64,000 bases of DNA from Solwaraspora sp. WMMA2056 (GTDB lineage Bacteria > Actinomycetota > Actinomycetes > Mycobacteriales > Micromonosporaceae), in the NCBI RefSeq assembly GCF_030345095.1, contig NZ_CP128360.1, positions 2,356,001 through 2,420,000 on the forward strand, written 5' to 3'. Positions 37,743 to 49,700 of the stretch are shown here, in pieces. The notes beneath the pieces are model-generated. The model was not told where the DNA came from and searched no databases. It saw only the letters and a program-made list of their open reading frames with translations. Position 1 is the stretch's first letter, and each line of letters starts with the position of its first letter. Both the position numbers and the translations under genes were made by a program.

Positions 37743-39809
37743 TCAGTGGATGCGGCGGCCGTGGGCGTCCAGGACGCCGGACTTGCGGAAGAAGTACGTG
37801 TTGATCTGGTCGCGCCATTCCCGCGCGGAGCGGACCTGTTCGTCGAGGCGCTCGGCGACCCGGGCGTACAGGGCGGGGTCGAGGCCGGCGTCGGCGACGT
37901 CGCGCCACCGGTCCCGCATGGCGATCGCCTCGTCGGCCCCGGCGAAGTGGGTGTCGTAGATGTGCTGGATCACCGTCGACCCGCTGTGCAGCACGTGGCC
38001 GTACGGCACGTGGTGGAAGAAGAGCAGCAGCTCGTCGGGGCAGTCGGCGAGCGACTCGTACACGTCCGACCAGGGCTTCGGGTACTGCCCGGCGTAGCCG
38101 GTGCCGGTGGCCCTGGTCCGGTCCACGCCGACGCCGTCGCGGTCGGCGAAGTGGTACGTGCCCCACTGGGAGTACTCGTACCCGTCGACGGACGGGCCGT
38201 AGTGGCCGGCGGGGTTGACCATCCAGCCGACGCCGAGCGGCGCGGTGTACCGCTCGTAGGTACGCCACGAGTCGTCCATGATCGCGTGCAACGTCTGCCG
38301 CAGCAGCACAGGATCGTCGACGGAGCCGGTCGGGAAGGTCAGGTCGATCCACTCGTCGAGCAGCGCCGCCGGATCGGCGGTCGGGTCCCAGCCGAGCCGG
38401 CCGAACGCGTACAGGTTGGCCTGGGCCAGCGGATGACCGCACCAGAACGGGTCGTCGCCGACGTTCGACACGGCCGCCAGGGTGCCGCCGCGGGCGGTGA
38501 TCGCGGCGACCGACGCACCCCGGTCGCCGTCGGCGTCGCCGTCGGTTTCCAGGCTGTCGCCGTCGAACCGGAAGCCGAGCACCTCGCTCCACAGCGGAGC
38601 CAGGTAGCAGACGTGCCGCTGCTGACCGGTGTACTCCTGGGTCACCTGCAACTCGACGGCCAGCCGGGTCGCCGGCATCGCGGCGATCACCGGGGACACC
38701 GGCTCCCGGGGCTGGAAGTCGACCGGACCGTACTTGACCTGCACGATCGCGTTGTCGCGGAACTGGCCGTCGAGCGGGGCGAAGTGGTCGTACGCGGCCC
38801 GCGCCCGGTCGGTGGAGCGGTCCCGCCAGTCCCGCCGGTGGTTGTAGACGAACGCCCGCCAGTGGACCACCCCGCCGTGCGGGGCGAGGGCGTCGGCGAG
38901 CAGGTTGGCGCCGTCGGCGTGGCTGCGCCCGTACGCGAACGGGCCGGGCTGGCCCTCCGAGTCGGCTTTCACCACGTACCCGCCGAAGTCGGGCACCGCC
39001 CGGTAGACCTGTGCGGTGGTGGCCGCCCACCAGTCGCGGACCGCCGCGTCGAGCGGGTCGGCGGTGGCCAGACCGCCGAGCACCATCGGCGCGGCGAACG
39101 TCACCGACAGATGCGTCCGGATGCCGTACGGGCGGAAGACGTCGGCGAACGTGGCGACGTCGTCGAGCCGGTCGGTGAGCAGCCGCGCCTCGGTGCGCCC
39201 CACGTTGACGTTGTTGATGGTGAGCGCGTTGACGCCGCTGGCGGCGAGCAACCGGGCGTACGCCCGGATCCGGTCGAGGTCGTCGGTGATCGCGCCGTCG
39301 CGCCAGAAGATCGACCCGCCGGCGTAGCCGCGCTCGACCTGCCCCATCACCGGGTGCACGTCGACGTTGTCCCAGTGGTCGAGCATCCGTCGCCGGATCG
39401 CCGGCCGGTGTGCCTGCGTCGGGATGTCGTCGGCGAACGCCGACTCGCCGAGCCGGGCCACGTGGAACAGCCCGTACAGCAGGCCGGCGGGGGAGTCGGC
39501 GGTGACCGTGGTGCGGCCGTCGGCCCGGCCGAGGGTGTAGCCCTCGTCGCCGAGGTCGCCGTCGAGGTCGGCACGGGCGCTGCCGGTCAGCGCGAGCAGC
39601 AGGTCGGCGTCGCCGTCGATGGACAGCCGGGTCACCGACCCGCCGAAGCGGGCGCAGGCCGTCCGGACCTCGGCGTGGACGGTGTCGACGAGCGGGCCGT
39701 CGCCGGAGACCAGGACGCGCCGCGTCCCGATCGCCCGGAACACCTCCGCCGGCAACCAGGCCGGATGGACATCGATCGAACGGCGGCCGGTCGGTGGTGC
39801 AGCAGTCAC
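37743..39809 (-). CDS. aguA: GH67 alpha-glucuronidase
   Basis: 688 residues from GTG 39809, full GH67 length, no signal peptide, so it acts on imported aldouronic acids, cutting 4-O-methyl-glucuronic acid from xylo-oligosaccharides. Catalytic acid Glu285 (KADSEGQPGP) and the base pair Asp364 (YGPVDFQPREP) and Glu392 (TQEYTG) are all present, at the positions I recall for Geobacillus AguA. N-terminal beta-sandwich, central TIM barrel and helical C-terminal dimer domain are recognisable. It complements the GH39/AXE1 locus 16 kb away, though no matching LacI operator was seen in its upstream region. Confidence 0.95.
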   Translation of the reverse strand: MTAAPPTGRRSIDVHPAWLPAEVFRAIGTRRVLVSGDGPLVDTVHAEVRTACARFGGSVTRLSIDGDADLLLALTGSARADLDGDLGDEGYTLGRADGRTTVTADSPAGLLYGLFHVARLGESAFADDIPTQAHRPAIRRRMLDHWDNVDVHPVMGQVERGYAGGSIFWRDGAITDDLDRIRAYARLLAASGVNALTINNVNVGRTEARLLTDRLDDVATFADVFRPYGIRTHLSVTFAAPMVLGGLATADPLDAAVRDWWAATTAQVYRAVPDFGGYVVKADSEGQPGPFAYGRSHADGANLLADALAPHGGVVHWRAFVYNHRRDWRDRSTDRARAAYDHFAPLDGQFRDNAIVQVKYGPVDFQPREPVSPVIAAMPATRLAVELQVTQEYTGQQRHVCYLAPLWSEVLGFRFDGDSLETDGDADGDRGASVAAITARGGTLAAVSNVGDDPFWCGHPLAQANLYAFGRLGWDPTADPAALLDEWIDLTFPTGSVDDPVLLRQTLHAIMDDSWRTYERYTAPLGVGWMVNPAGHYGPSVDGYEYSQWGTYHFADRDGVGVDRTRATGTGYAGQYPKPWSDVYESLADCPDELLLFFHHVPYGHVLHSGSTVIQHIYDTHFAGADEAIAMRDRWRDVADAGLDPALYARVAERLDEQVRSAREWRDQINTYFFRKSGVLDAHGRRIH

Positions 39810-39918
39810 GGCGGATCCTCCCCAGGCTAGGGGACATTCTTCCCGATCAGTACGCCGATCGCAGCCTCCGGCGCCGTCGGATTTCGCGCGGGTGGCGATC
39901 GTCGGTCACCCTGTCGGT

Positions 39919-40419
39919 GTGGATCTCAACGACACACAGACGCTTGTCACGCTGCTCAGCGGGCTGGCCATCCTGGTCGGGCTGATCGGCGTGGTCGTGC
40001 CGATCCTGCCCGGTCTGCTGCTGTGCTGGGCCGGCGTGCTCGGCTGGGCCATCTTCAGCGACGCGGGCGGCGGCCGGTGGCTGATCGTCGCCGCGGCGAC
40101 GCTGGTCGCCGTCGGCGGTACGGCGGTGAAGTACCTGTGGCCGGGGCGGGATCTCAAGCGGGCGGGCGTGCCGAACCGGTCGCTGCTGATCGGTGGCGCG
40201 TTGGGCCTGGTCGGGTTCTTCGTGATCCCGTTCATCGGGCTGATCGTCGGTTTCGTGCTGGGGGTGTGGCTGGCCGAGCGGCTGCGGCTCGGTGACTTCG
40301 CCGCCGCCTGGCCGGCGACGAAACGGGCGGTGCTGGCGGTGGGCCTGGCGATGCTGATCGAGCTGGGTGCCGCGCTGGCCATCGCCGGACTGTGGCTGCT
40401 CGGTCTGCTCGTGGCGTGA
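39919..40419 (+). CDS. DUF456 membrane protein
   Basis: 166 residues from GTG 39919. Four to five TM helices with the DUF456 hallmarks: early GLIGVVVPILPGLLLCWAG, a polar loop VKYLWPGRDLKRAGVP and a late Gly-rich GFFVIPFIGLIVGFVLG helix pair. Unknown function. It ends within a strong bidirectional terminator shared with the aldo/keto reductase gene. Confidence 0.85.
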   Translation: MDLNDTQTLVTLLSGLAILVGLIGVVVPILPGLLLCWAGVLGWAIFSDAGGGRWLIVAAATLVAVGGTAVKYLWPGRDLKRAGVPNRSLLIGGALGLVGFFVIPFIGLIVGFVLGVWLAERLRLGDFAAAWPATKRAVLAVGLAMLIELGAALAIAGLWLLGLLVA

Positions 40420-40439
40420 CCACGAGCAGACCGGGCAGC
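40395..40439. terminator. bidirectional terminator overlapping the DUF456 stop
   Basis: 20-bp stem with one G-T type mismatch (40395-40414 with 40420-40439) and a 5-nt loop, between convergent genes. Confidence 0.85.
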
Positions 40440-40446
40440 GGGCAGT

Positions 40447-42427
<1,981 letters not shown>

Positions 42428-42431
42428 TGGA

Positions 42432-42444
42432 AACGGCTTCCGTT
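42432..42444. promoter_or_regulatory. Zur-like box 1 (before the COG0523 gene)
   Basis: AACGGCTTCCGTT, a 5-3-5 palindrome, 32 bp before the GTPase start, with flanks giving TGGAAACGGCTTCCGTTATC. It is one of five related sites at 42432, 43797, 45326, 49611 and 54413 with shared form AAYGR-NNN-YCRTT. Confidence 0.7.
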
Positions 42445-42475
42445 ATCATCTGATCCGAGATGAGGGGAGCCGTCC

Positions 42476-43795
<1,320 letters not shown>

Positions 43796-43796
43796 A

Positions 43797-43809
43797 AACG
43801 ATTATCGTT
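43797..43809. promoter_or_regulatory. Zur-like box 2
   Basis: AACGATTATCGTT, a perfect 6-1-6 palindrome; with flanks it reads TGAAAACGATTATCGTTA, close to the actinobacterial Zur consensus. Located just after the GTPase stop and 46 bp before the first repeat-protein gene. Confidence 0.85.
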
Positions 43810-43854
43810 AGCTCCCGGTGGTCCACCAGGGATCACCGGGAGGGAGTCTGTCCT

Positions 43855-44541
43855 GTGTTGACCGCAACCCGCCGCCGGGCCACCGGAGCGCTCGTCACCG
43901 GAGCCGCGATGATCGCCGCACTGGCCATCTCGGCGGCTCCGGCGCAGGCCCACGGCACCGGCCTGCCGGTGCTGCTGTCCGCCGGTCACGTCGACGTGAT
44001 CGAGGTGGAGTACGAGGACGGCGAGCTGGAGCTCGGTGTCCACGACGACACCGTCGAGCCCGGCGAGCACCGGCACCACGACGACGTGATCTTCGTCGTC
44101 AAGCCGCAGGCCAGGACCGTCGTCCCCAGTGACCCGGCCTTCGGATTCCTCGGCACCGCCGGCTCGCGGGTCTGGATCCTGCCCCAGGTGGAGAACGAGG
44201 ACCTGCTCTTCGCCGGCATCGCCACCGAGGAGCTCGAAGAGGGCGTCTTCGCCGGCGACTCGCTCGACCTGACCGTGCAGCAGCTGATCAGCGCGCCGTC
44301 CTCCGGCCAGGTCGCCGTCTACACCGAGGACCTGTTCGGCCAGCCGACCGTGCTGGCGAACAGCCGTGACGGGCTGCCGGACGTCGTCGACCTGCCGGTC
44401 GGCGAGCACCTGCACGCCAACTGGGCGTTCAGCAAGGCCGGCGTCTACCTGCTGAAGGTCAAGGCCAGCGCCACCCTGGCCGGCACCACGACCGTCGTCG
44501 AGTCCGACTCGGTCTACCTGCGATTCGTCGTCCTGCCCTGA
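43855..44541 (+). CDS. secreted surface-repeat (choice-of-anchor M type) protein
   Basis: 228 residues from GTG 43855 (GGGAGGGAG at 43838-43846). A signal peptide ends with AQA at about 32. The rest is one actinobacterial surface-repeat domain (TIGR03769-like): it opens with SAGHVDV, has a His-rich loop EHRHHDDVIFVV (71-82), GFLGTAGSRVWILPQ, and closes with EHLHANWAFSKAGVYLL (His185, His187, Trp190). No TM, LPxTG or lipobox is visible, so it should be released or wall-associated. His clustering and the Zur-like box suggest zinc binding, which is inferred. First gene of the anchored-repeat zinc locus. Confidence 0.82.
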   Translation: MLTATRRRATGALVTGAAMIAALAISAAPAQAHGTGLPVLLSAGHVDVIEVEYEDGELELGVHDDTVEPGEHRHHDDVIFVVKPQARTVVPSDPAFGFLGTAGSRVWILPQVENEDLLFAGIATEELEEGVFAGDSLDLTVQQLISAPSSGQVAVYTEDLFGQPTVLANSRDGLPDVVDLPVGEHLHANWAFSKAGVYLLKVKASATLAGTTTVVESDSVYLRFVVLP

Positions 44542-44569
44542 CCGGTATCAGATCGCAGAGGAGTCTTCC

Positions 44570-45226
44570 ATGATGAACGCCCCTACCCGTCGCTTGCTGG
44601 CCGGTGCCGCGTCGAGCGTCATCGCTGCGGCGCTCGCGGTCGCCGTACCGGCCGCGGCGCAGGCCACGGTCATCGAGTTGACCAGCGGCCACGTCGACGT
44701 CCTGGACATCGACCACGTCGCCGGTGGGCCGATCGAGCTCACCGTCGGTGACGACACCGGCTCGACGCGCGTCGAGCGGGATCCGTCCACCGTCGTCTTC
44801 GTGGTGCCGTCCGCCGCGTACACGGCCGTGCCGTCCAGTTCGGCGTGGTCGTTCCTCGGCAGCGGTGGGTACGCCTACGTCCTGCCGCAGACCAACACCG
44901 CCGGTCTGCTCTGGGCCGGCTGGGACACCACCGGTGTCGCCAGTGGTGCCCTGCAGTTCAACCGGGTCACGGTCAAGTTGACCGACGTGCAGGGCCCCGG
45001 CGGCTTCAGTGTCTTCACCGCCTCCGGCGGCACGCCCACCGTGCTGTTCGACAGCGGCAACGGGCTGCCGGACAGCCTGAACGTCAACCGCAACACCCAC
45101 GCCCACGTCAACTGGGGCTTCGACGCTGCCGGCACCTACGTGGCGACGTTCGAGGTCAGCGGCGTACGGACGTCGAGCGGCCAGACGGTGAGCGCCACCG
45201 AGGAGTTCACCTTCGAGGTCGGCTGA
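44570..45226 (+). CDS. secreted surface-repeat (choice-of-anchor M type) protein
   Basis: 218 residues, ATG 44570 or 44573 (GCAGAGGAG upstream). Signal peptide about 1-32. One repeat domain: TSGHVDVLDI, WSFLGSGGYAYVLPQ, LWAGWDTTG, GPGGFSVFT, then NTHAHVNWGF (His177, His179, Trp182). It lacks the extra His-rich loop of the preceding paralogue, and has no anchor. It is 28 bp downstream of that paralogue and followed by a terminator-like stem, so the two form a small Zur-type operon. Confidence 0.82.
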   Translation: MMNAPTRRLLAGAASSVIAAALAVAVPAAAQATVIELTSGHVDVLDIDHVAGGPIELTVGDDTGSTRVERDPSTVVFVVPSAAYTAVPSSSAWSFLGSGGYAYVLPQTNTAGLLWAGWDTTGVASGALQFNRVTVKLTDVQGPGGFSVFTASGGTPTVLFDSGNGLPDSLNVNRNTHAHVNWGFDAAGTYVATFEVSGVRTSSGQTVSATEEFTFEVG

Positions 45227-45264
45227 CCCCTCGGCTCACGGTGGGTCGGCGTCTGCCGACACGT

Positions 45265-45309
45265 CGTCCGGCCGGTGCTGATCCGCACCTCTTCGGCACC
45301 GGCCGGACG
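45265..45309 (+). terminator. stem-loop after the second repeat protein
   Basis: Perfect 14-bp GC-rich stem (45265-45278 with 45296-45309) and 17-nt loop, before Zur-like box 3. Confidence 0.7.
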
Positions 45310-45325
45310 CCGGAACGACTATGAC

Positions 45326-45338
45326 AACGGTTATCGTT
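45326..45338. promoter_or_regulatory. Zur-like box 3 (before the zinc ABC operon)
   Basis: AACGGTTATCGTT within TGACAACGGTTATCGTT, one step from the perfect box 2 palindrome. It lies 48 bp before the receptor GTG start and immediately after a terminator, consistent with an independent promoter for the ABC operon. Confidence 0.82.
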
Positions 45339-45386
45339 TGCGTGCTACCCTCCGGTGCGCGGAGACGATGGGGAGCAGGTGGGACA

Positions 45387-46961
45387 GTGCGCGTACGGGG
45401 GCTCGTCGGGTCGATCCTGCTGGCCGTCGGCCTGACCGGCTGCGCGGCACCGCCGACGCTGAGCGCCACCGACGACCGCCTCCAGGTCGTCACCACCACC
45501 GGCATCCTGCGGGACCTGGTCGACAACGTCGGCGGCGACCGGGTCGCGGTCGCCGCGCTCGTCCCCGACGGCGCCGACCCCCACTCGTACGAGCCGTCGC
45601 TGCGCGACGTGCGCAACGTCGTCTACGCCGACGTCGCCTTCAGCAACTATCTGCTGCTGGAGGAGCACGCCATCATCAAGGCACTCGACGCCAACCTGCC
45701 CGACGGCGTACCGAACATCTCCCTCGCCGAAGGGGCCGTCAAGTACGCCGCCGAGATCATCCCGCTGGTCGAGGACGTCGCGCTCGACACCATCTGGCTC
45801 GGCATGCGGGTACGGGGCACCGGCGAGACCTACGGCGCCGACCGGGCCTCCGACGTCCTGCTGCAGAGCACCACCGTGACCGGCCCCGGCACCATGGCCG
45901 CCTACCTCACCGAGTCGTTCGGCAACCCGGCCGTCTACCTCGACTCGGCCGACGGGTTCGACGCAGCCACCGGCTACCGGGACGACACCGCCACCCTGCC
46001 GCCGGACGCCCACACCCACATGAGCTGGGCGTTCACCGAGCCCGGCGTCTACCGGCTCACCATGTCGGCGCGGCTGGCGGTCACCCCCGACAGCCGCCCC
46101 GTCGCCCTCGGGGAGCAGACCTTCACCTTCGCCGTCGGCGTCGACCCGCACAGCGTGCCCGGGATGGCCGGCGTCGACGTGCTGCGCGGCGGACACGCCG
46201 ACATCACCGTTGACCTCGACGCGGCGGCGCGCGGCGAGCCGTCGCTCTACCTGTTCGCCGACCCGCACGGCGCCGGCGAAGCCCACCAACACGTGCACGA
46301 CCCGGCCGACACCGTCATCGAGGTGCCGAACAAGGCCCTCGCCCAGGTGCCGGCCGGCCGGGACTTCCGCTTCCTCGGCCGCCCCGGCACCGAGATCTTC
46401 CAACTGCCGCAGGCGGTGCTCGGCAAGCACGTGCACGGCGAGATCGACCCGCACCTGTGGCAGAACGTCCGCAACGTCATCGCGTACACCGAGCTGATCC
46501 GCGACACGCTGATCGACGTCGACCCGGCCGGGGCCGCTGAATACCGCCAGCACGCCACCGCCTACATCACCGAACTGTCGGCGCTCGACGACCACGTCCG
46601 CCAGACCATCGCCCGGATCCCACCCGGCCGGCGGCACCTGATCACCACCCACGACGCGTTCGGTTACCTCGGGGCCGCGTACGACGTGCAGATCTCCGGC
46701 TTCGTCACCCCGCACCCGGCGGCCGAGCCGAGCCTGGCCGACCGGCGTCGGCTCACCGAGACGATCCGCAACCTGCGGGTGCCGGCGGTGTTCCTGGAAC
46801 CCGGCCTGCGGTCGCGGTCGTCGACGTTGACCGAACTCGCCGACGACCTCGACGTACGGGTCTGCGAGATCTACGGCGACACGTTCGACGACCGGGTGAC
46901 CAGCTACGTCGAGCTGATGCGGTTCAACGCCGAGTCGCTGCTCGACTGCCTGGCACCTTGA
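45387..46961 (+). CDS. ZnuA-like receptor lipoprotein with inserted surface-repeat domain
   Basis: 524 residues from GTG 45387. Lipobox LTGC (Cys19). Residues about 30-130 and 350-524 form a cluster A-I metal-binding protein with the ZnuA ligand positions His66 (DGADPHSYEP), His356 (EIDPHLWQNV), His422 (TTHDAFGYLG) and a late acidic Asp (about 498). Between them lies an insertion of about 220 residues containing the surface repeat (DAHTHMSWAFTEPGVYRL, 207-224) and a second His-rich part (HGAGEAHQHVHDP). This matches the anchored-repeat-type ABC substrate-binding family (TIGR03772). The normal His-rich loop of ZnuA is thus replaced by a whole repeat domain. Probable zinc or manganese receptor; zinc is favoured by the Zur-like box. 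Confidence 0.9.
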   Translation: MRVRGLVGSILLAVGLTGCAAPPTLSATDDRLQVVTTTGILRDLVDNVGGDRVAVAALVPDGADPHSYEPSLRDVRNVVYADVAFSNYLLLEEHAIIKALDANLPDGVPNISLAEGAVKYAAEIIPLVEDVALDTIWLGMRVRGTGETYGADRASDVLLQSTTVTGPGTMAAYLTESFGNPAVYLDSADGFDAATGYRDDTATLPPDAHTHMSWAFTEPGVYRLTMSARLAVTPDSRPVALGEQTFTFAVGVDPHSVPGMAGVDVLRGGHADITVDLDAAARGEPSLYLFADPHGAGEAHQHVHDPADTVIEVPNKALAQVPAGRDFRFLGRPGTEIFQLPQAVLGKHVHGEIDPHLWQNVRNVIAYTELIRDTLIDVDPAGAAEYRQHATAYITELSALDDHVRQTIARIPPGRRHLITTHDAFGYLGAAYDVQISGFVTPHPAAEPSLADRRRLTETIRNLRVPAVFLEPGLRSRSSTLTELADDLDVRVCEIYGDTFDDRVTSYVELMRFNAESLLDCLAP

Positions 46962-46971
46962 GGAGGCATGA

Positions 46972-47913
46972 GTGAAGTCGATTGGCCTGTCGATGGCCGT
47001 GTCCGCGCTGCTGGCGATGACGCTGGCCGCCGCCCAGCCGGCATCGCCCGCCGCCGCCCAGCCCGGGTCGCCCGACCCGGCGTTGGACCAGTCGATCGCG
47101 CCGGACCTGCCGGTCGCCGACGGACCGGCGGTGCTCGACGCCGGTCACGTCGACCTGGGGCCGCGCTACGTCGACGACGAGTGGACCCTGCTGATCCACG
47201 ACGACGCCGCGCAGCCGGTGTGGCGGGACCCGGACCGGACCGTGCTGCGGGTCACCGACGCCGCGCTGCGGGCCGTCCCGGACGATCCGGTGTACGGCTT
47301 CCTCGGCGTACCGGCCGGCACCGACGTGCACGTGGTGCCGCAGGTGCAGCACCCCGACGTGGTCTGGGTCGGCTGGAACACCCAGGACCCCCGGGTGATG
47401 CAGACCATCGACCGGGGCGTGACCCTGGAGCTGGCCGACGTGGACGGTCCCGGCGAGGTCGTCATGTACCTGCAGGACGGCACGTTCAGCGAACCGCAGG
47501 TGCTGTGGCGTTCCGCCGAGCCGCCCGGCCAGCCGATGTGGGTCGAGGTCAACACCCACACCCACGCCAACTGGGTGTTCACCGCCCCCGGCGTGTACCT
47601 GGTCGCCGTGCGGGTCAGCGCCGACCTGGTCGGTGGCGAGCAGGTCTCGGCGACCCGGCACCTGCGGTTCGCCGTCGGCGACGCCACCAGCCCCGACGAC
47701 GCGCTCGCCGCGCAACCCGGCGAGGTGGCGGCCGCGCCGCCGCCGGCCGGTACGGACGACGCCGCGCCGGCCGACGACACCGCCGGTGGCGGGCCGTGGC
47801 TGGTCGTCGGCCTCGTCGTGGTCGCCGTCGGGTTGGCCGGCGCGCTGGTCGTCGTGGTGCTGCGCGGGCGGGCGGTACGCCGCCGGGTCGAACAGGAGCG
47901 TACGCAGTCGTGA
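46972..47913 (+). CDS. membrane-tethered surface-repeat protein
   Basis: 313 residues from GTG 46972 (GAGGAGG just upstream, 10 bp after the receptor stop). Signal peptide about 1-30, one repeat domain (LDAGHVDLGPRYVDDEW ... YGFLGVPAGTDVHVVPQ ... VNTHTHANWVFTAPGVYL; His196, His198), an Asp/Pro/Ala linker and a C-terminal TM helix (about 276-297) with an Arg-rich tail. It is therefore held at the outer face of the membrane, beside the ABC importer whose genes flank it on both sides. It ends with a GTGA overlap with the ATPase. Confidence 0.87.
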   Translation: MKSIGLSMAVSALLAMTLAAAQPASPAAAQPGSPDPALDQSIAPDLPVADGPAVLDAGHVDLGPRYVDDEWTLLIHDDAAQPVWRDPDRTVLRVTDAALRAVPDDPVYGFLGVPAGTDVHVVPQVQHPDVVWVGWNTQDPRVMQTIDRGVTLELADVDGPGEVVMYLQDGTFSEPQVLWRSAEPPGQPMWVEVNTHTHANWVFTAPGVYLVAVRVSADLVGGEQVSATRHLRFAVGDATSPDDALAAQPGEVAAAPPPAGTDDAAPADDTAGGGPWLVVGLVVVAVGLAGALVVVVLRGRAVRRRVEQERTQS

Positions 47914-48665
47914 CCGCGCTCGCCGTACACGATCTCGACGTCGACCTCGGCGGCCGCCCGGTGCTGCGCGGCGTCGGACTGCACGTCGACCCGGGGGAGC
48001 TGGTCGGGCTGGTCGGGCCGAACGGGGCCGGCAAGACCACCCTGCTGCGCGCGGTGCTCGGGCTGATCCGAATTCGGTCCGGGCAGGTGCTGGTCGACGG
48101 GGTGCCGAGCCGGCCGGGGCGGTGTGCGATCGGGTACGTGCCGCAGCGGCACGAGTTCGCCTGGGAGTTCCCGATCTCGGTGCAGGAGGCGGTGCTCAGC
48201 GGCCGTACCGGTCGGATCGGCCTGCTGCGGCGACCGGGGGCGGCCGACTGGCGGGCCACCGCCGAGGCGATCGACCGGGTACGCCTGGGTGACCTGCGTC
48301 GCCGGCCGGTCGCCGAACTGTCCGGCGGCCAGCGCCAGCGGGTGCTGGTGGCCCGCGCGTTGGCGCTGCAGCCGGCGTTGCTGCTGCTCGACGAGCCGTT
48401 CACCGGGCTGGACATGCCGACCCAGGAGCTGCTCGGTGAGCTGTTCACCGGGCTGGCGGCCGAGGGCACGCCGTTGTTGATGACCACCCACGACCTGATC
48501 GGCGCGATGGACGCCTGCTCCCGGCTGGTGCTGCTCAACCGGCGGGTGATCGCCGAGGGCAAACCGACCGAGCTGTGCGACCCGCAGCTGTGGATGCGGA
48601 CGTTCGGGGTCAGTGAACGGTCACCGTTGCTGCGTCTGGTCGGCGCGGGGGAGGGCGAGGGCTGA
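47910..48665 (+). CDS. zinc-type ABC ATPase (ZnuC-like, anchored-repeat family)
   Basis: 251 residues from GTG 47910. Walker [16 protein letters not shown]-loop VPQRHEF, signature LSGGQRQRVLVARAL, Walker B LLLLDEPFTGLD and the H-loop TTHD are all intact. The Q-loop QRHEFAWEFPISV is typical for the metal-ABC (TroB/ZnuC, TIGR03771) group. Coupled to the tethered repeat protein upstream and, by a one-base TGATG overlap, to the permease. Confidence 0.94.
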   Translation: MTALAVHDLDVDLGGRPVLRGVGLHVDPGELVGLVGPNGAGKTTLLRAVLGLIRIRSGQVLVDGVPSRPGRCAIGYVPQRHEFAWEFPISVQEAVLSGRTGRIGLLRRPGAADWRATAEAIDRVRLGDLRRRPVAELSGGQRQRVLVARALALQPALLLLDEPFTGLDMPTQELLGELFTGLAAEGTPLLMTTHDLIGAMDACSRLVLLNRRVIAEGKPTELCDPQLWMRTFGVSERSPLLRLVGAGEGEG

Positions 48666-49606
48666 TGCCGATCACCGAGTTCATCGCTGACCTGTTCAAC
48701 CCGGATCTGGCGTTCCTGCCGAAGGCGCTGCTGATCGCGGTCATGTCCAGCGTGGTCTGTGGCGTGGTCGGCTGCTACGTGGTGCTGCGCGGGATGGCGT
48801 TCATCGGCGACGCCGTGGCGCACGCGGTCTTCCCCGGGCTGGCGGTCGCCTTCGTACTGCAGGGCAGCCTGGTGCTCGGCGGCGCGGTCGCCGGGATCGT
48901 GACCGCGTTGCTGATCGCGGTCTTCGCCCAGCGGCGCCGGCTGAAGGAGGACTCCCTGATCGGGGTGTTCTTCGTGGCCGCCTTCGCCCTGGGCATCGTG
49001 ATCATCTCGCAGGCACCGGGGTACGCCGGTTCGCTGCAGCAGTTCCTGTTCGGTTCGATCACCGGCATCCCGGACCGGGACCTCTACACGGTCGGCTTCA
49101 CCGGTCTGGCGATTCTCGCGGTGCTGTTCCTGCTGCACAAGGAGCTGGTCGCGGTCAGTCTCGACCGGGAGTCGGCCCGGTCGGTCGGGTTGCCGGTGTT
49201 CTGGTTGGACATCGTGCTGTACGTGCTGGTCACCCTGGCCGTGGTGATCTCGTTGCAGACGATCGGCAACATCCTGGTCCTGGCACTGCTGATCACCCCG
49301 GCGGCGGCGGCCCGGCTGCTCACGGACCGGCTCGGCGTGATGATGCTGCTCGCCCCGGTGATCGGCGGCGGCTCGGCGCTGGTGGGGCTGTACCTGTCCT
49401 GGAGCTACGACCTGCCGGTCGGCGGCACGGTCGTGTTGGTCGCGACGGCTGTCTTCCTGCTCGCCTGGGTCTTCGCCCCCCGCCACGGACTGCTCGCCCG
49501 CCGTCGCCGGGAACCGGACGAGGCGCCGGACCGGGAGCCGGGCACAGGGCAGGAGTCCCAGGTCACACCGGCGTCGGCAGTGGTGGCCGAACGGCCGATA
49601 GGTTAA
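48665..49606 (+). CDS. zinc-type ABC permease (ZnuB-like, anchored-repeat family)
   Basis: 313 residues from ATG 48665. Eight or so TM helices of the ABC-3 family, with the RGMAFIGDAVAHAVFPGLAVAF coupling motif and LVALLITPAAAARLLTDRL-type segment. The C-terminal tail (about 40 residues) is acidic and Pro-rich. Completes a ZnuABC-like set with the two preceding genes; one transport operon is implied from 45387 to here. Confidence 0.93.
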   Translation: MPITEFIADLFNPDLAFLPKALLIAVMSSVVCGVVGCYVVLRGMAFIGDAVAHAVFPGLAVAFVLQGSLVLGGAVAGIVTALLIAVFAQRRRLKEDSLIGVFFVAAFALGIVIISQAPGYAGSLQQFLFGSITGIPDRDLYTVGFTGLAILAVLFLLHKELVAVSLDRESARSVGLPVFWLDIVLYVLVTLAVVISLQTIGNILVLALLITPAAAARLLTDRLGVMMLLAPVIGGGSALVGLYLSWSYDLPVGGTVVLVATAVFLLAWVFAPRHGLLARRRREPDEAPDREPGTGQESQVTPASAVVAERPIG

Positions 49607-49610
49607 TGAA

Positions 49611-49623
49611 AACGGTTGTCGTT
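49611..49623. promoter_or_regulatory. Zur-like box 4
   Basis: AACGGTTGTCGTT with flanks ATGAAAACGGTTGTCGTTACG, directly after the permease stop and 78 bp before the WxL-like gene, giving that cluster its own promoter. Confidence 0.82.
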
Positions 49624-49700
49624 ACGGTGTGGCGGGGCTCCCGCCCCGTCACGACCACGCCCCGCACCGGTCCGCGGTGCGGGCGAGGGGAGGAACAACG

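Noticed and set aside
45345-46715. 456-codon minus-strand frame opposite the ZnuA-like gene
   Set aside because: Repetitive Val/Gly/Asp-rich translation typical of the antisense of high-GC genes; the plus-strand protein has clear domains.
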